64,000 nucleotides of DNA, from NCBI GenBank assembly GCA_049700455.1, contig JBNAVJ010000001.1:703202-767201 (forward strand), written 5' to 3'. The stretch is from JBNAVJ01 sp049700455 (GTDB lineage: Bacteria; Bacteroidota; Ignavibacteria; Tepidaquicellales; Tepidaquicellaceae). Below, in pieces: positions 1-8,701 of the stretch. The notes beneath the pieces are model-generated. The model saw only the letters and a program-made list of their open reading frames with translations. It was not told where the DNA came from and did not search any database. The position numbers were made by a program, and so were the translations under genes. The stretch's first letter is position 1. Each line of letters begins with the position of its first letter.

Positions 1-1422
1 CCAAGAAATACTGCTGGTGGAACTTTAAAACTTAAAGATAGTAGAGTAGTTGCTCTGAGGCCTCTGAACCTTTTCGTATATTATCTTTATACAGAGGAAT
101 ATCCACTGAAATCACAATTTGAAAACTTACAAATCCTTAAACAGTTAAAATTTCCTGTTAATAAATATACAGAAAAGGTAAAGAACATCAATCAGGTAAA
201 AGCATACTGTGATAAAATGGAAGTTTTGAGATCTGATTTACCTTACGAAATAGATGGTATCGTTGTAAAAATTGATTCACTTTCCCAGCAACGGATTCTT
301 GGTACTATTGCTAAATCACCGCGTTGGGCAATTGCTTATAAGTTTAAAGCACAAGAACAGATTACAAAACTAAAAGCTATAACCTTACAGGTTGGTAGAA
401 TAGGAACTATCACCCCTGTTGCAGAGCTTGAGCCAGTATTTCTGGCAGGTTCTACAATTTCTCGTGCTACACTACATAACTTTGATGAAATTAAGCGTAA
501 GGACATAAGGGTTGGCGATTATGTTAAGGTTGAAAAAGGAGGTGATGTTATTCCTAAAGTTATTGGAGTCCTAAAAGAAAGAAGACCTCCTGAAGGTCTT
601 AAAGAGTTTCAGCCACCAACAGAATGTCCAGAGTGTGGAGCAAAGTTGTATAAACCTTCAGATGAAGTTTCCTATTATTGTCCTAACTATTTTTGCCCTG
701 CGCAAGTACAGGGGAGAATTGAACATTTTGTCCAACGAAATGCTATGGAAATTAATGGTCTTGGTACAGCAATAATAGAACTGTTGATAAAAGAAAACTT
801 CATTAACGATATAGCTGATTTGTATGATTTATATAAGTATAAATCAAAACTTGTTAATATGGAAGGATTTGGTAAAAAAAGCGTTTCAAATATACTGTCA
901 TCCATTGAAGAATCTAAAAAGAAACCTTTTGAAAAAGTTTTGTTTGCAATTGGAATCCGACATGTGGGGGAAAAGACAGCTAGAATACTATGTGACCACT
1001 TTCACAATATAGATAACTTACAAGCTGCTTCTATAGAGGAAATTTCAAGTATATATGAAATAGGGCCTAAAATTGCCGAGAGTGTATATAATTTTTTTCG
1101 CGATAAAAAAAGTAAAACCCTGATTGAGAGACTAAAAAAGGCTGGATTAAAATTTGAGATAGAACAAAAACAAACACCACTCAACCCAAATTTTTCGGGT
1201 AAGACATTTGTGTTGACTGGTACGCTTGAAAATTATACCCGAGAAGTTGCTACCGAATTGATAGAAAAATTTGGGGGACGTGTAAGTGCTTCTGTTAGTA
1301 AAAAGACCGATTATGTGCTTGTTGGTGCTGATCCTGGTAGCAAATACGAGAAGGCAAAAGCACTTGGAGTTAGAATTATTTATGAGAGGGATTTTGAAAA
1401 AATGTTGGGCAAATTTACTTGA
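1..1422 (+). CDS. ligA: NAD-dependent DNA ligase LigA (5'-truncated by window edge)
   Basis: LigA seals nicks in duplex DNA using NAD+ during replication and repair. The reading frame is open from base 1, so only the last 473 residues are present. The missing N-terminus holds the Ia domain and the AMP-accepting lysine. Visible in order are the end of the adenylation domain (PRNTAGG, then DGIVVKID, a nucleotidyltransferase motif), the OB fold, a four-cysteine zinc finger (CPEC followed by CPNYFCPAQ), the helix-hairpin-helix region (FGKKSVSNI, IGIRHVGEKTA), and a C-terminal BRCT domain (GKTFVLTGTL to the end). The 3' end overlaps the convergent barrel gene by 8 bases. The family assignment is certain; the start lies outside the window. 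Confidence 0.97.
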   Translation, partial: PRNTAGGTLKLKDSRVVALRPLNLFVYYLYTEEYPLKSQFENLQILKQLKFPVNKYTEKVKNINQVKAYCDKMEVLRSDLPYEIDGIVVKIDSLSQQRILGTIAKSPRWAIAYKFKAQEQITKLKAITLQVGRIGTITPVAELEPVFLAGSTISRATLHNFDEIKRKDIRVGDYVKVEKGGDVIPKVIGVLKERRPPEGLKEFQPPTECPECGAKLYKPSDEVSYYCPNYFCPAQVQGRIEHFVQRNAMEINGLGTAIIELLIKENFINDIADLYDLYKYKSKLVNMEGFGKKSVSNILSSIEESKKKPFEKVLFAIGIRHVGEKTARILCDHFHNIDNLQAASIEEISSIYEIGPKIAESVYNFFRDKKSKTLIERLKKAGLKFEIEQKQTPLNPNFSGKTFVLTGTLENYTREVATELIEKFGGRVSASVSKKTDYVLVGADPGSKYEKAKALGVRIIYERDFEKMLGKFT

Positions 1423-2053
1423 GAAAAATTACACCAAACTTAAGCTGAAATCCTCCTACATCTTTTATAGGCCTGTTTTTCAAACTATTAACCTCCTTAG
1501 TAAGTACAGGTAAGTAATAAAAACGAGCGTCAAAACTAACTCCAAAAGAAGATGATTCGTTATAATCAAGACCAATTCCAATATAGGGTCCAAAGGCAAA
1601 ACCAGCATTGAAATACTTAAATGCTTCGAAGTACCCTTTATCATAAGGATTTGTTAAGATAAGAGCGGGGGCAATCCCTCCTGTTATCAGTGGTTTAAAA
1701 TTACCCTCAATATCATCTTTGAATATGTAATATTGAATACCAATATTGAGTGGAATAAGAAATATGCGCTTTTCTTTGTCGGGGACGTAAGAATTTCCAT
1801 ATATATCAAATTGTTCAAACTCGCGATTATCGGCTACTCCTGAAACTCCTAACCCAAATGAAAGATAACTAAATTTGCCCAGAGGATAAAAGACCACAGA
1901 AGATAATCCAAAACCCTTGTCTCCATAAATCAGGTTCAGTCCCCAATTATTTTTTGTTTCCCGTGGTTTCGTTTTTATGGAATCCCCTAAAAATTGGGTG
2001 TAACCCATTGAATATGTTATCAAAAGAAAAAATATTAATATTGTTCGTTTCAC
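1415..2053 (-). CDS. Outer-membrane beta-barrel-like protein
   Basis: This is a 212-residue exported protein. A signal peptide (residues 1 to about 20, ending near GYTQ) precedes alternating hydrophobic and aromatic stretches with many Gly, Tyr and Phe residues, such as YLSFGLGVSG, IGIQYYIF and FGPYIGIGLDY. That is the pattern of a small outer-membrane barrel. It resembles the generic outer-membrane beta-barrel (PorT/OmpW-like) proteins of Bacteroidota, but I recognise no specific family. It is divergent from trmH across a 65-bp gap that should hold both promoters. Its stop codon lies inside the end of ligA. Role unknown: porin, scaffold or surface structure are all possible. Confidence 0.75.
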   Translation of the reverse strand: MKRTILIFFLLITYSMGYTQFLGDSIKTKPRETKNNWGLNLIYGDKGFGLSSVVFYPLGKFSYLSFGLGVSGVADNREFEQFDIYGNSYVPDKEKRIFLIPLNIGIQYYIFKDDIEGNFKPLITGGIAPALILTNPYDKGYFEAFKYFNAGFAFGPYIGIGLDYNESSSFGVSFDARFYYLPVLTKEVNSLKNRPIKDVGGFQLKFGVIFLK

Positions 2054-2118
2054 AGATTTTATCAGTTTTATTGCAATTTTTAATGCTTAAATTTTAACCT
2101 ATTATAAGTTAAGTAAAA

Positions 2119-2706
2119 TTGACGGAAAAAAGACTGAAAAAAATTCTATCAGTAGTATCAAAAAGACAAAAAAATTTCACTCTTGTCCTTGAAAACATTC
2201 ATGATCCTCACAATGTAAGTGCAATTTTAAGAACCTGTGATGCAGTAGGGGTTGATCAAGTTTATCTTATTTATAACACTAATAAATTCCCTAAAATAGG
2301 AAAAGCTTCTTCTGCAAGTGCAAAAAAATGGGTTGATATGGTCAAATTTGATAATGTTAGGGATTGCTTTAGTAGCCTTAGGGAACAGGGATACAAAATC
2401 TATTCTACTCATTTACAAAATGAAAATAATACTATATTATATGATGTTGATTTTACTGAAAGTGTAGCTATTGTATTTGGAAATGAACATAGTGGAGTTT
2501 CAGAGGAAGTAAAACAAAATTCCGATTCTAATATTGTAATTCCAATGTTTGGAATGATTCAGTCTTTAAATGTGTCGGTTTCAGCAGCGGTGTGTCTATA
2601 TGAAGCTCTCAGGCAACGACTGTTGAAAGGGTTTTATGATAATTCTTCTTATAGCCCGGTAGAACTCGAGCAAAAACTTAATTACTATTTAAAAAAATCA
2701 AAATGA
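2119..2706 (+). CDS. trmH: TrmH-type tRNA guanosine-2'-O-methyltransferase (SpoU family)
   Basis: This SPOUT-class enzyme transfers a methyl group from S-adenosylmethionine to a ribose 2'-OH. The best match is TrmH, which makes Gm18 in tRNA. Motif 1 is clear near residues 24-50 (ENIHDPHNVSAILRTCDAVG). Motif 2 is FGNEHSGVSEE, and motif 3 is IPMFGMIQSLNVSVSAA, which forms part of the trefoil knot that binds AdoMet. At 195 residues it is slightly shorter than E. coli TrmH and lacks the basic C-terminal extension. The start is TTG, the only start that keeps the whole N-terminal domain. Its last bases overlap the kdsA start (ATGA), so the two genes are probably co-transcribed and translationally coupled. 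Confidence 0.88.
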   Translation: MTEKRLKKILSVVSKRQKNFTLVLENIHDPHNVSAILRTCDAVGVDQVYLIYNTNKFPKIGKASSASAKKWVDMVKFDNVRDCFSSLREQGYKIYSTHLQNENNTILYDVDFTESVAIVFGNEHSGVSEEVKQNSDSNIVIPMFGMIQSLNVSVSAAVCLYEALRQRLLKGFYDNSSYSPVELEQKLNYYLKKSK

Positions 2707-3518
2707 AAAAAACGTCAATCTTTAAAGCTTTAGGTATTAAAGAAAGTAACCTATTATTAATAGCAGGTCCCTGTGTCGTGGAAAGCAGAGATATTGTTTT
2801 TCTGATATGTGATAAACTCAAAACAATTTCAACCAAACTGAAAATTCCTTTTGTTTTTAAATCATCTTATCAAAAAGCCAATAGAACCTCAATTCATTCT
2901 TTTAGAACAATAGGAGTAGATAAAGCATTACAAATTTTGGGCGATGTAAGAAAAGAATTTGATGTAATGGTACTAACGGATATCCATTCAGAAATAGAAG
3001 CTGGTATAGCAGCTGAAGTTGTTGATATTTTACAGATTCCAGCTTTTCTTTGTCGCCAGACTGATATTTTAATTGCAGCTGGTGAAACAGGGAAAATAGT
3101 TAATATTAAAAAAGGACAGTTTATGGCTCCTGAAGATATGAAATATCAAGCAGAAAAGGTTGAAAGTACGCATAACAACAAAATTATATTTACTGAACGG
3201 GGATCATTTTTTGGATACCACAATCTTGTAGTTGATATGCGAAGTATAACTGTAATGAAGCAATTTGGATATCCTGTCATATTTGATGCTACCCATTCAG
3301 TACAAATGCCCTCAAAAGAAAATGGGGTTTCTGGTGGAGCTCCTGAATTTATTGTTCCGCTTGCTCGAGCTGCTATTGCAACTGGGGCTGATGGAATTTT
3401 TATAGAGACACATCCGCAGCCCAAACGTGCACTGAGTGATGGGAGTAATATGCTCAAACTTAATTATGTAGAAAAGCTGTTAAAAACTTTATTAAGAATA
3501 AAAGGAACAATTAAATAA
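2703..3518 (+). CDS. kdsA: 3-deoxy-8-phosphooctulonate (Kdo-8-P) synthase
   Basis: KdsA condenses phosphoenolpyruvate with arabinose 5-phosphate to give Kdo-8-phosphate for the lipopolysaccharide inner core. The 271 residues match the family throughout: IAGPCVVESRD, FKSSYQKANRTSIHSF, PAFLCRQTDI, DATHSVQMP and FIETHPQPKRALSDGS. A cysteine at residue 24 (GPCVVE) occupies the position that is Asn in metal-independent enzymes such as E. coli KdsA. The His (DATHS), Glu (FIETHP) and Asp (ALSDGS) ligands are also present, so this should be the metal-dependent class typified by Aquifex. It follows trmH with a 4-base overlap and ends 2 bases from the convergent S9 peptidase gene. No other Kdo or LPS genes are nearby. 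Confidence 0.96.
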   Translation: MKKTSIFKALGIKESNLLLIAGPCVVESRDIVFLICDKLKTISTKLKIPFVFKSSYQKANRTSIHSFRTIGVDKALQILGDVRKEFDVMVLTDIHSEIEAGIAAEVVDILQIPAFLCRQTDILIAAGETGKIVNIKKGQFMAPEDMKYQAEKVESTHNNKIIFTERGSFFGYHNLVVDMRSITVMKQFGYPVIFDATHSVQMPSKENGVSGGAPEFIVPLARAAIATGADGIFIETHPQPKRALSDGSNMLKLNYVEKLLKTLLRIKGTIK

Positions 3519-3520
3519 TA

Positions 3521-6283
3521 CTATTGTACCAATTCATACCCTGTTTTTGTTCCTTTGTCTATTGCTTTTATTCCATACTTTAACCATTCTGGTTCGGGAG
3601 TGCCTTTTAAGAAATGGTCAAAAAATTGTTTCATTCTTATAGAAAGATCAACCCTATTAGGCCATTTGCTAAGATTATGTTCATCACCATTGTATGTTAA
3701 CATCCATGCGGGTTTATTTAATCTTCTCAATGCTGTAAAGAGTTCTATTCCTTGTTGCCAGGGAACAGCACCATCTTTGTCATTTGCCATTATTAATAAA
3801 GGAGTTTCCACTTTGTCTAAATGAAATAAAGAGGAGTTTTCTATATATAGATCCAGACGTTCCCATAAAGTTGCCCCAATTCTACTTTGGCTTTGTTCAT
3901 ATTGAAACTGGCGTACAAGTCCTGATTCCCATCTAATACCTCCATAGGCGCTTGTCATATTAACAACCGGAGCTCCGGCCATAGCGGCTTTGAACAGATT
4001 TGTTTGAGTGACTATATAAGCTACCTGATAACCGCCCCAACTCTGCCCCTGTAATCCTATCCTATAAGGATCTACAAACCCCAGATCTATAAGAGATTGA
4101 GTTCCGCTTACTACAATATTAAGAGCACTGTTGCCAGGATATCCAATTTCATAAGTAATATCAGGAATAAAAATTACATAACCATTACTGTTATAGAGAG
4201 GAAAATTTATAACTGATCTACTGGGGCTAGGAATATAGTGAGTATGTATTCTATCTGTATATTTTTCATAAAAGTATACTATCATAGGATACTTTTTATT
4301 CAAATCAAAATTATCGGGTTTTAATAGTAATCCTTTTCTTTCTATTCCTTTAAAATCTTTCCATTTGTATTGTTCAATGGTGCCCCAATAATACTGTGTC
4401 TGTTGGGGATTGGTTTCAGAAAGTTTTAAAGGATTAGTGAATTTTAAATTACTAATCCATAGATCAGGATATTCAGTGTAGGAATATTTGTTCCAGATAA
4501 TAATATTAGTATCTTTTGCCTTCTTAGGAAGCGTATACCCATAATCCTCAAATACTAAACGATTAAGTGACTTACTATTACTCAATATTACTGAATAAAA
4601 TCCCTCAAACAAGGAATCTTCGTTTTGGACTTTAAGCAAAATTGTATCGGGAATGAAATTTATATCTTTTTCTATCTTTGCATAACGGAAAATATTTTTT
4701 TCTTCACGACCATTGTGTGTTATTTTTTCAAAATCGAGGGGATTGTCAGGATTTATTTTCCAGATATCATATCTGTCATAAATAAAAACAAACTCATCAT
4801 TTCTGCTCCAACCAGCAAGCCCATAAGGGGGAGGATCATTTGGCATATCAAATTCTTCATTATAAAACCTGACATCTATTTGAGATGTTAAGGATAAGCT
4901 TTGTTGTGTTTTGATATTAAAACATTTCCACTGCTGATCTTTACTGTCATACCATACTACATATTTACCGGAGGGGGAAATTGAAGCCTCGAATTTTTCT
5001 TTTGTGAGTATTTTAGTTTTAGTTTTTGTGTTCAGGTTAATTAAATAATAATCTGCATAGTTAGCCTCTTCCCAGGAATAAAGTCTTTCGTAGGGAGCAG
5101 TTGCAATACCAAGGGCTATTTCGTTATTAGTTTCAGAGGGAAACTGTATTGTTTTTACTAAAGTATCGGCAAGCTGATATGTTTCTTGAGTGTTTAAATC
5201 ATATAATGAAAAGTAACTGTATTTTTTTTCTCTATCCAGTTCGTTCAATTGTTGTGTAATAAGTTTTGAGTCCTGCCAGTTCCATATATCAACTTTGAAT
5301 TTTTCTTCGTCGAGCAAGGTATCATTTGACTGAACTCTTGACTTAATTGAGAGGGGAAAAAACAGCTTGGTGCCATCGTTAGAAAAAAACAGTGAATCGT
5401 TTGTACTAATCTCAAAATTTAGCGTTATATTTGATAGGTTTGTGTCAACTATTAGAGATGGGGGAGAAGTTGTATCTGTTATCAAATATATTCTGTATCT
5501 TTTATTTTTTGTGGTATCTTGTGTATGAAGAAATGCAATCTTTTGGTTTTGTTTATCTACTGATATTTTTTTAACCTCTCCGGGGGTTTGATAAATCATA
5601 TTAAATTTACCAGCTTCTGTATCAAACAGGAAAATTCTTGAAGTATCAATTTTCCCTTTATGTTTTTTTTGCTCAATGAAAATTGATTTTTTACCTTGTG
5701 AATCAAATAAAAATTCAGTGACATCTTCAAAAGTAAATTTGACTTCATCTACAGGATTAAACAATATGAGTTTGTGTGTTCCAGTAGTATCTGTATAGCC
5801 AAGAGAATCTTTTTTATCGGTTAGTATTCCAATCCAGTTTGAATTTGAAGGGGGAAGCTTATAAGAAGACAAATTAGCAAATTTGTAAAGGTTCTTTTTA
5901 TCAGATAAAAGAGTAAGTATCATCAGAGAATCAAGAGGAAACTGTTCTTTTTTTCTCTTCTTGAGTTTTAACTCCCTTAGTGTATTTTCAGAGGGTTTTA
6001 TTTGAAGAACTATATAATTTGCGTTTGTAGAAAAAATAGATTTGTATCCTCTAGGTACTGAATCTAAAAGTACCCCCTCTGAGTTTTTTATATAAAGACA
6101 GCCATCACCTTTTTGAGGGTTGATTTCATAACTTATCCATTTCCCATCAGGTGAAATAACAGGATTTTCGAGTTTTTTCCAGCTGTCATATACAGAGTGA
6201 TCTAATACTTTTTTATCCTGTGCATTGGATAGAAGAGGATAAAAACATAAAAACAGTAATAATAAAATAGTCTTTTTTCTCAT
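3521..6283 (-). CDS. Secreted S9 family (prolyl oligopeptidase-like) serine peptidase
   Basis: This is a roughly 920-residue exported serine peptidase, probably releasing peptides or dipeptides in the periplasm or at the surface. A signal peptide starts at MRKKTILLLL and ends near LLSNAQ. An in-frame ATG nine codons upstream is open but would spoil the signal sequence, so I start at 6283. The first two thirds form a WD-like beta-propeller (VISPDGKWISYEI, ISPSGKYVVWYDS). The C-terminal third is an alpha/beta hydrolase with the nucleophile Ser748 (GQSWGG), an Asp near 835-837 (NDKDGAVP) and His869 (GDEHNLS). It is convergent with kdsA and divergent from the amidase gene. The family is clear; the substrate is not. 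Confidence 0.92.
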   Translation of the reverse strand: MRKKTILLLLFLCFYPLLSNAQDKKVLDHSVYDSWKKLENPVISPDGKWISYEINPQKGDGCLYIKNSEGVLLDSVPRGYKSIFSTNANYIVLQIKPSENTLRELKLKKRKKEQFPLDSLMILTLLSDKKNLYKFANLSSYKLPPSNSNWIGILTDKKDSLGYTDTTGTHKLILFNPVDEVKFTFEDVTEFLFDSQGKKSIFIEQKKHKGKIDTSRIFLFDTEAGKFNMIYQTPGEVKKISVDKQNQKIAFLHTQDTTKNKRYRIYLITDTTSPPSLIVDTNLSNITLNFEISTNDSLFFSNDGTKLFFPLSIKSRVQSNDTLLDEEKFKVDIWNWQDSKLITQQLNELDREKKYSYFSLYDLNTQETYQLADTLVKTIQFPSETNNEIALGIATAPYERLYSWEEANYADYYLINLNTKTKTKILTKEKFEASISPSGKYVVWYDSKDQQWKCFNIKTQQSLSLTSQIDVRFYNEEFDMPNDPPPYGLAGWSRNDEFVFIYDRYDIWKINPDNPLDFEKITHNGREEKNIFRYAKIEKDINFIPDTILLKVQNEDSLFEGFYSVILSNSKSLNRLVFEDYGYTLPKKAKDTNIIIWNKYSYTEYPDLWISNLKFTNPLKLSETNPQQTQYYWGTIEQYKWKDFKGIERKGLLLKPDNFDLNKKYPMIVYFYEKYTDRIHTHYIPSPSRSVINFPLYNSNGYVIFIPDITYEIGYPGNSALNIVVSGTQSLIDLGFVDPYRIGLQGQSWGGYQVAYIVTQTNLFKAAMAGAPVVNMTSAYGGIRWESGLVRQFQYEQSQSRIGATLWERLDLYIENSSLFHLDKVETPLLIMANDKDGAVPWQQGIELFTALRRLNKPAWMLTYNGDEHNLSKWPNRVDLSIRMKQFFDHFLKGTPEPEWLKYGIKAIDKGTKTGYELVQ

Positions 6284-6363
6284 AGCTAATTTTGACTTGT
6301 ATACAAGCATAATGATTTTTTTTTATATTAAATATATATAACTTATTCTTCATTTAAGTAGAG

Positions 6364-7143
6364 ATGGAGTATATAAAAATATCTATAATACAAACAGATT
6401 TATACTGGGAAAACATTCCTGCTAATCTAAAAGCATTGAAAAGTAAAATTATTCGTTTAAAAAACAAAACTGATTTAATAATTCTACCGGAAATGTTCAC
6501 AACGGGATTTACTATGAATGCCGAGAAACTTGCTGAAACATCAAATGGTAGTACACATAATTTTCTCAAAGAAATGTCAGCAACTACAGGCGCGTACTTA
6601 TGTGGTAGTATTATTTATAAGAACAAAGATAAATACTTTAATAGGCTCTTGGTTTCAGCTCCCTCCGGATATTTATGGCATTATGATAAACGACACTTAT
6701 TCAGAATGGCAAAGGAAAATCATATATATTCTGGCGGTAAACATCAACTTGTATTAACTATAAAAACGTGGAGGGTTGCTTTTTTTGTGTGTTATGATTT
6801 AAGATTCCCGGTATGGTGTAGAAATGTTAATAATAAATACGATATAGCTGTGTTTGTTGCTAATTGGCCAGAACGCAGAATAGATCATTGGAGACAATTG
6901 TTAATAGCTCGAGCAATTGAAAACCAATCATTTGTAGTAGGAGTGAATAGAATTGGTTATGATGGGAATGGGGTTTACTTCAACGGAAATTCTCTCATCA
7001 TAGATCCTCTTGGGAAAATAATATTTGATGCAAAATCTAATGCTATATATAAAACTGTAACTTTTGAAAAGCATATTCTCCACAAATTCCGTAGCAAGTT
7101 TCCAGTATATAAAGATGCAGATAGGTTTATTATTATTAAGTAG
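6364..7143 (+). CDS. Nitrilase-superfamily amidase (omega-amidase / YafV-like)
   Basis: A cytosolic carbon-nitrogen hydrolase of 259 residues. The catalytic triad is visible as Glu43 (ILPEMFTTGF), Lys109 (YDKRHLF) and Cys143 (VCYDLRFPVW). The FTTGF and RHLF contexts match the YafV/omega-amidase branch, which hydrolyses 2-oxoglutaramate or 2-oxosuccinamate to the 2-oxo acid and ammonia. That reaction is part of metabolite repair after transamination or of methionine salvage. The start ATG is close to the divergent S9 gene (80 bp between chosen starts). The symporter gene follows after about 20 bases and may be in the same transcript, which would fit amide or amino-acid use. The subfamily assignment is inference. 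Confidence 0.87.
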   Translation: MEYIKISIIQTDLYWENIPANLKALKSKIIRLKNKTDLIILPEMFTTGFTMNAEKLAETSNGSTHNFLKEMSATTGAYLCGSIIYKNKDKYFNRLLVSAPSGYLWHYDKRHLFRMAKENHIYSGGKHQLVLTIKTWRVAFFVCYDLRFPVWCRNVNNKYDIAVFVANWPERRIDHWRQLLIARAIENQSFVVGVNRIGYDGNGVYFNGNSLIIDPLGKIIFDAKSNAIYKTVTFEKHILHKFRSKFPVYKDADRFIIIK

Positions 7144-7166
7144 GATAGAAATTAAAAAGTTAGTTG

Positions 7167-8678
7167 ATGAAACATAAAATAAAATTACATAATAAAATTT
7201 TTCTGGGACTAATTATTGGTATAGTATTTGGAGCCCTTTTTCCTATTAATCATCATAGTATTAGAATAATAACAACAGGCGAATCTCAAAATATAGAAAA
7301 TTGGCAAAAAGTTTCTATCTACGAAAATGACAGCTTAATAAAAATTTTCGATGTTTATGCCAATATCACTTTTCTTAGATATATTAAAGAATATCTTGGT
7401 AAAAAAGCACAAGTGGATAAACTTGTCTTTACTTTTGATGACAATAGAGAAAAAGTTTTTACGGGGGTAACATCAATTGAGAAACCGAAAACGATACCTT
7501 TATATTTGAAACCTCTTGGTGATATTTTTATTCGTTTGCTTAATATGATAGCGGTGCCGCTTGTCTTAAGTTCTTTGATTGTTGGTTCTGCTTCTCTTTC
7601 GGACATTAAAAAGGTCGCTCGAATAGGAGGAAAAACTATTTCTATTTATTTGTTTACAACTGTTATGGCTGTTACTGTGGGTTTGCTTTTGGTGGATATA
7701 ATCAAGCCAGGAAGCTTTATGCCTTCAACTACGAAAGATAGATTAATAGAGTCGTATCAGGATGAATTATCATCAAAAGTTCAACAGAATATTACCGTTA
7801 ATATATTTGATTTTTTGGTAAACATTGTGCCAAAAAATCCTTTTAAAGCAATTGCTGACGGAGATTTCCTTCAAATAGTTTTTTTCTCAATAACCTTTGG
7901 CTTGTTTCTATCTTATGTTGGACACAAAATTCAGGAACCTGTTATTAAATTTTTTGAAGCTGTTAGTAAAACTTTGATTTTACTAGTCGAAAAGATTATG
8001 TTACTTGCTCCCTATGCTGTCTTTGTACTTATAGCCTCTACCGTTGCTGATTTTGGAGTAGAGATTTTGCAAACTTTATTTATGTATGCATTAACGGTAA
8101 TATTAGGATTGGTTTTGCTTATGCTATTCCTTTACCCCACTCTCTTGAAAGTGTTAACCAGAAGATCGGTTTTGCAGTTTTATAGGACAATTAAACCAAT
8201 AATGCTCCTTGGATTTTCTACGAGTTCTTCAGCAGCTACTCTACCCGTAGAGCTTGATATTTGCGAAACAAAACTTGGTGTTCCAAATGAAATTGCCAGT
8301 TTTGTACTACCTTTAGGAACTACAGTAAATATGGATGGCACCTCATTATATCAATCTGTTGCAGCGGTTTTCATTGCGCAGGTGTTTGGAATGAACCTTA
8401 CCTTATCCCAACAATTAACTATTATTTTGACAGCTGTCCTGGCATCTATAGGGACTGCTCCTGTTCCTGGGGTAGGCCTTATAATGTTGATGGTAGTTCT
8501 TAAATCTGTTGGTATTCCCGAAATAGGTCTTGCACTAATATTAGGAATTGATAGATTCCTTGATATGTGTCGGACAGTTCCCAATGTTGTAGGGGATACG
8601 ACCACCACTGTAATAGTAGCCCATACAGAAAATGAGTTGGGACCCTGGAATGAAACTGAAACTAAATATAGTTTTTAG
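7167..8678 (+). CDS. Dicarboxylate/amino acid:cation symporter (DAACS, GltP-like)
   Basis: An inner-membrane secondary transporter of 503 residues in the glutamate/aspartate/C4-dicarboxylate family, driven by H+ or Na+. Hallmarks are the serine-rich hairpin loop (GFSTSSSAATLPVEL), the cation/substrate motif NMDGTSLY, the second hairpin region ASIGTAPVPG, and DRFLDMCRTVPNVVGD. The arginine and aspartate in the last motif contact substrate in characterised members. Unusual is a hydrophilic stretch of about 75 residues between TM1 (LGLIIGIVFGALFPI) and the next membrane segment (LNMIAVPLVLSSLI), where GltP has a short loop. A TTG one codon earlier is possible, but the ATG at 7167 is preferred. 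The substrate cannot be set from sequence. Confidence 0.93.
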   Translation: MKHKIKLHNKIFLGLIIGIVFGALFPINHHSIRIITTGESQNIENWQKVSIYENDSLIKIFDVYANITFLRYIKEYLGKKAQVDKLVFTFDDNREKVFTGVTSIEKPKTIPLYLKPLGDIFIRLLNMIAVPLVLSSLIVGSASLSDIKKVARIGGKTISIYLFTTVMAVTVGLLLVDIIKPGSFMPSTTKDRLIESYQDELSSKVQQNITVNIFDFLVNIVPKNPFKAIADGDFLQIVFFSITFGLFLSYVGHKIQEPVIKFFEAVSKTLILLVEKIMLLAPYAVFVLIASTVADFGVEILQTLFMYALTVILGLVLLMLFLYPTLLKVLTRRSVLQFYRTIKPIMLLGFSTSSSAATLPVELDICETKLGVPNEIASFVLPLGTTVNMDGTSLYQSVAAVFIAQVFGMNLTLSQQLTIILTAVLASIGTAPVPGVGLIMLMVVLKSVGIPEIGLALILGIDRFLDMCRTVPNVVGDTTTTVIVAHTENELGPWNETETKYSF

Positions 8679-8701
8679 AGTAAAAAAAAGAAAAAACTAT
8701 A

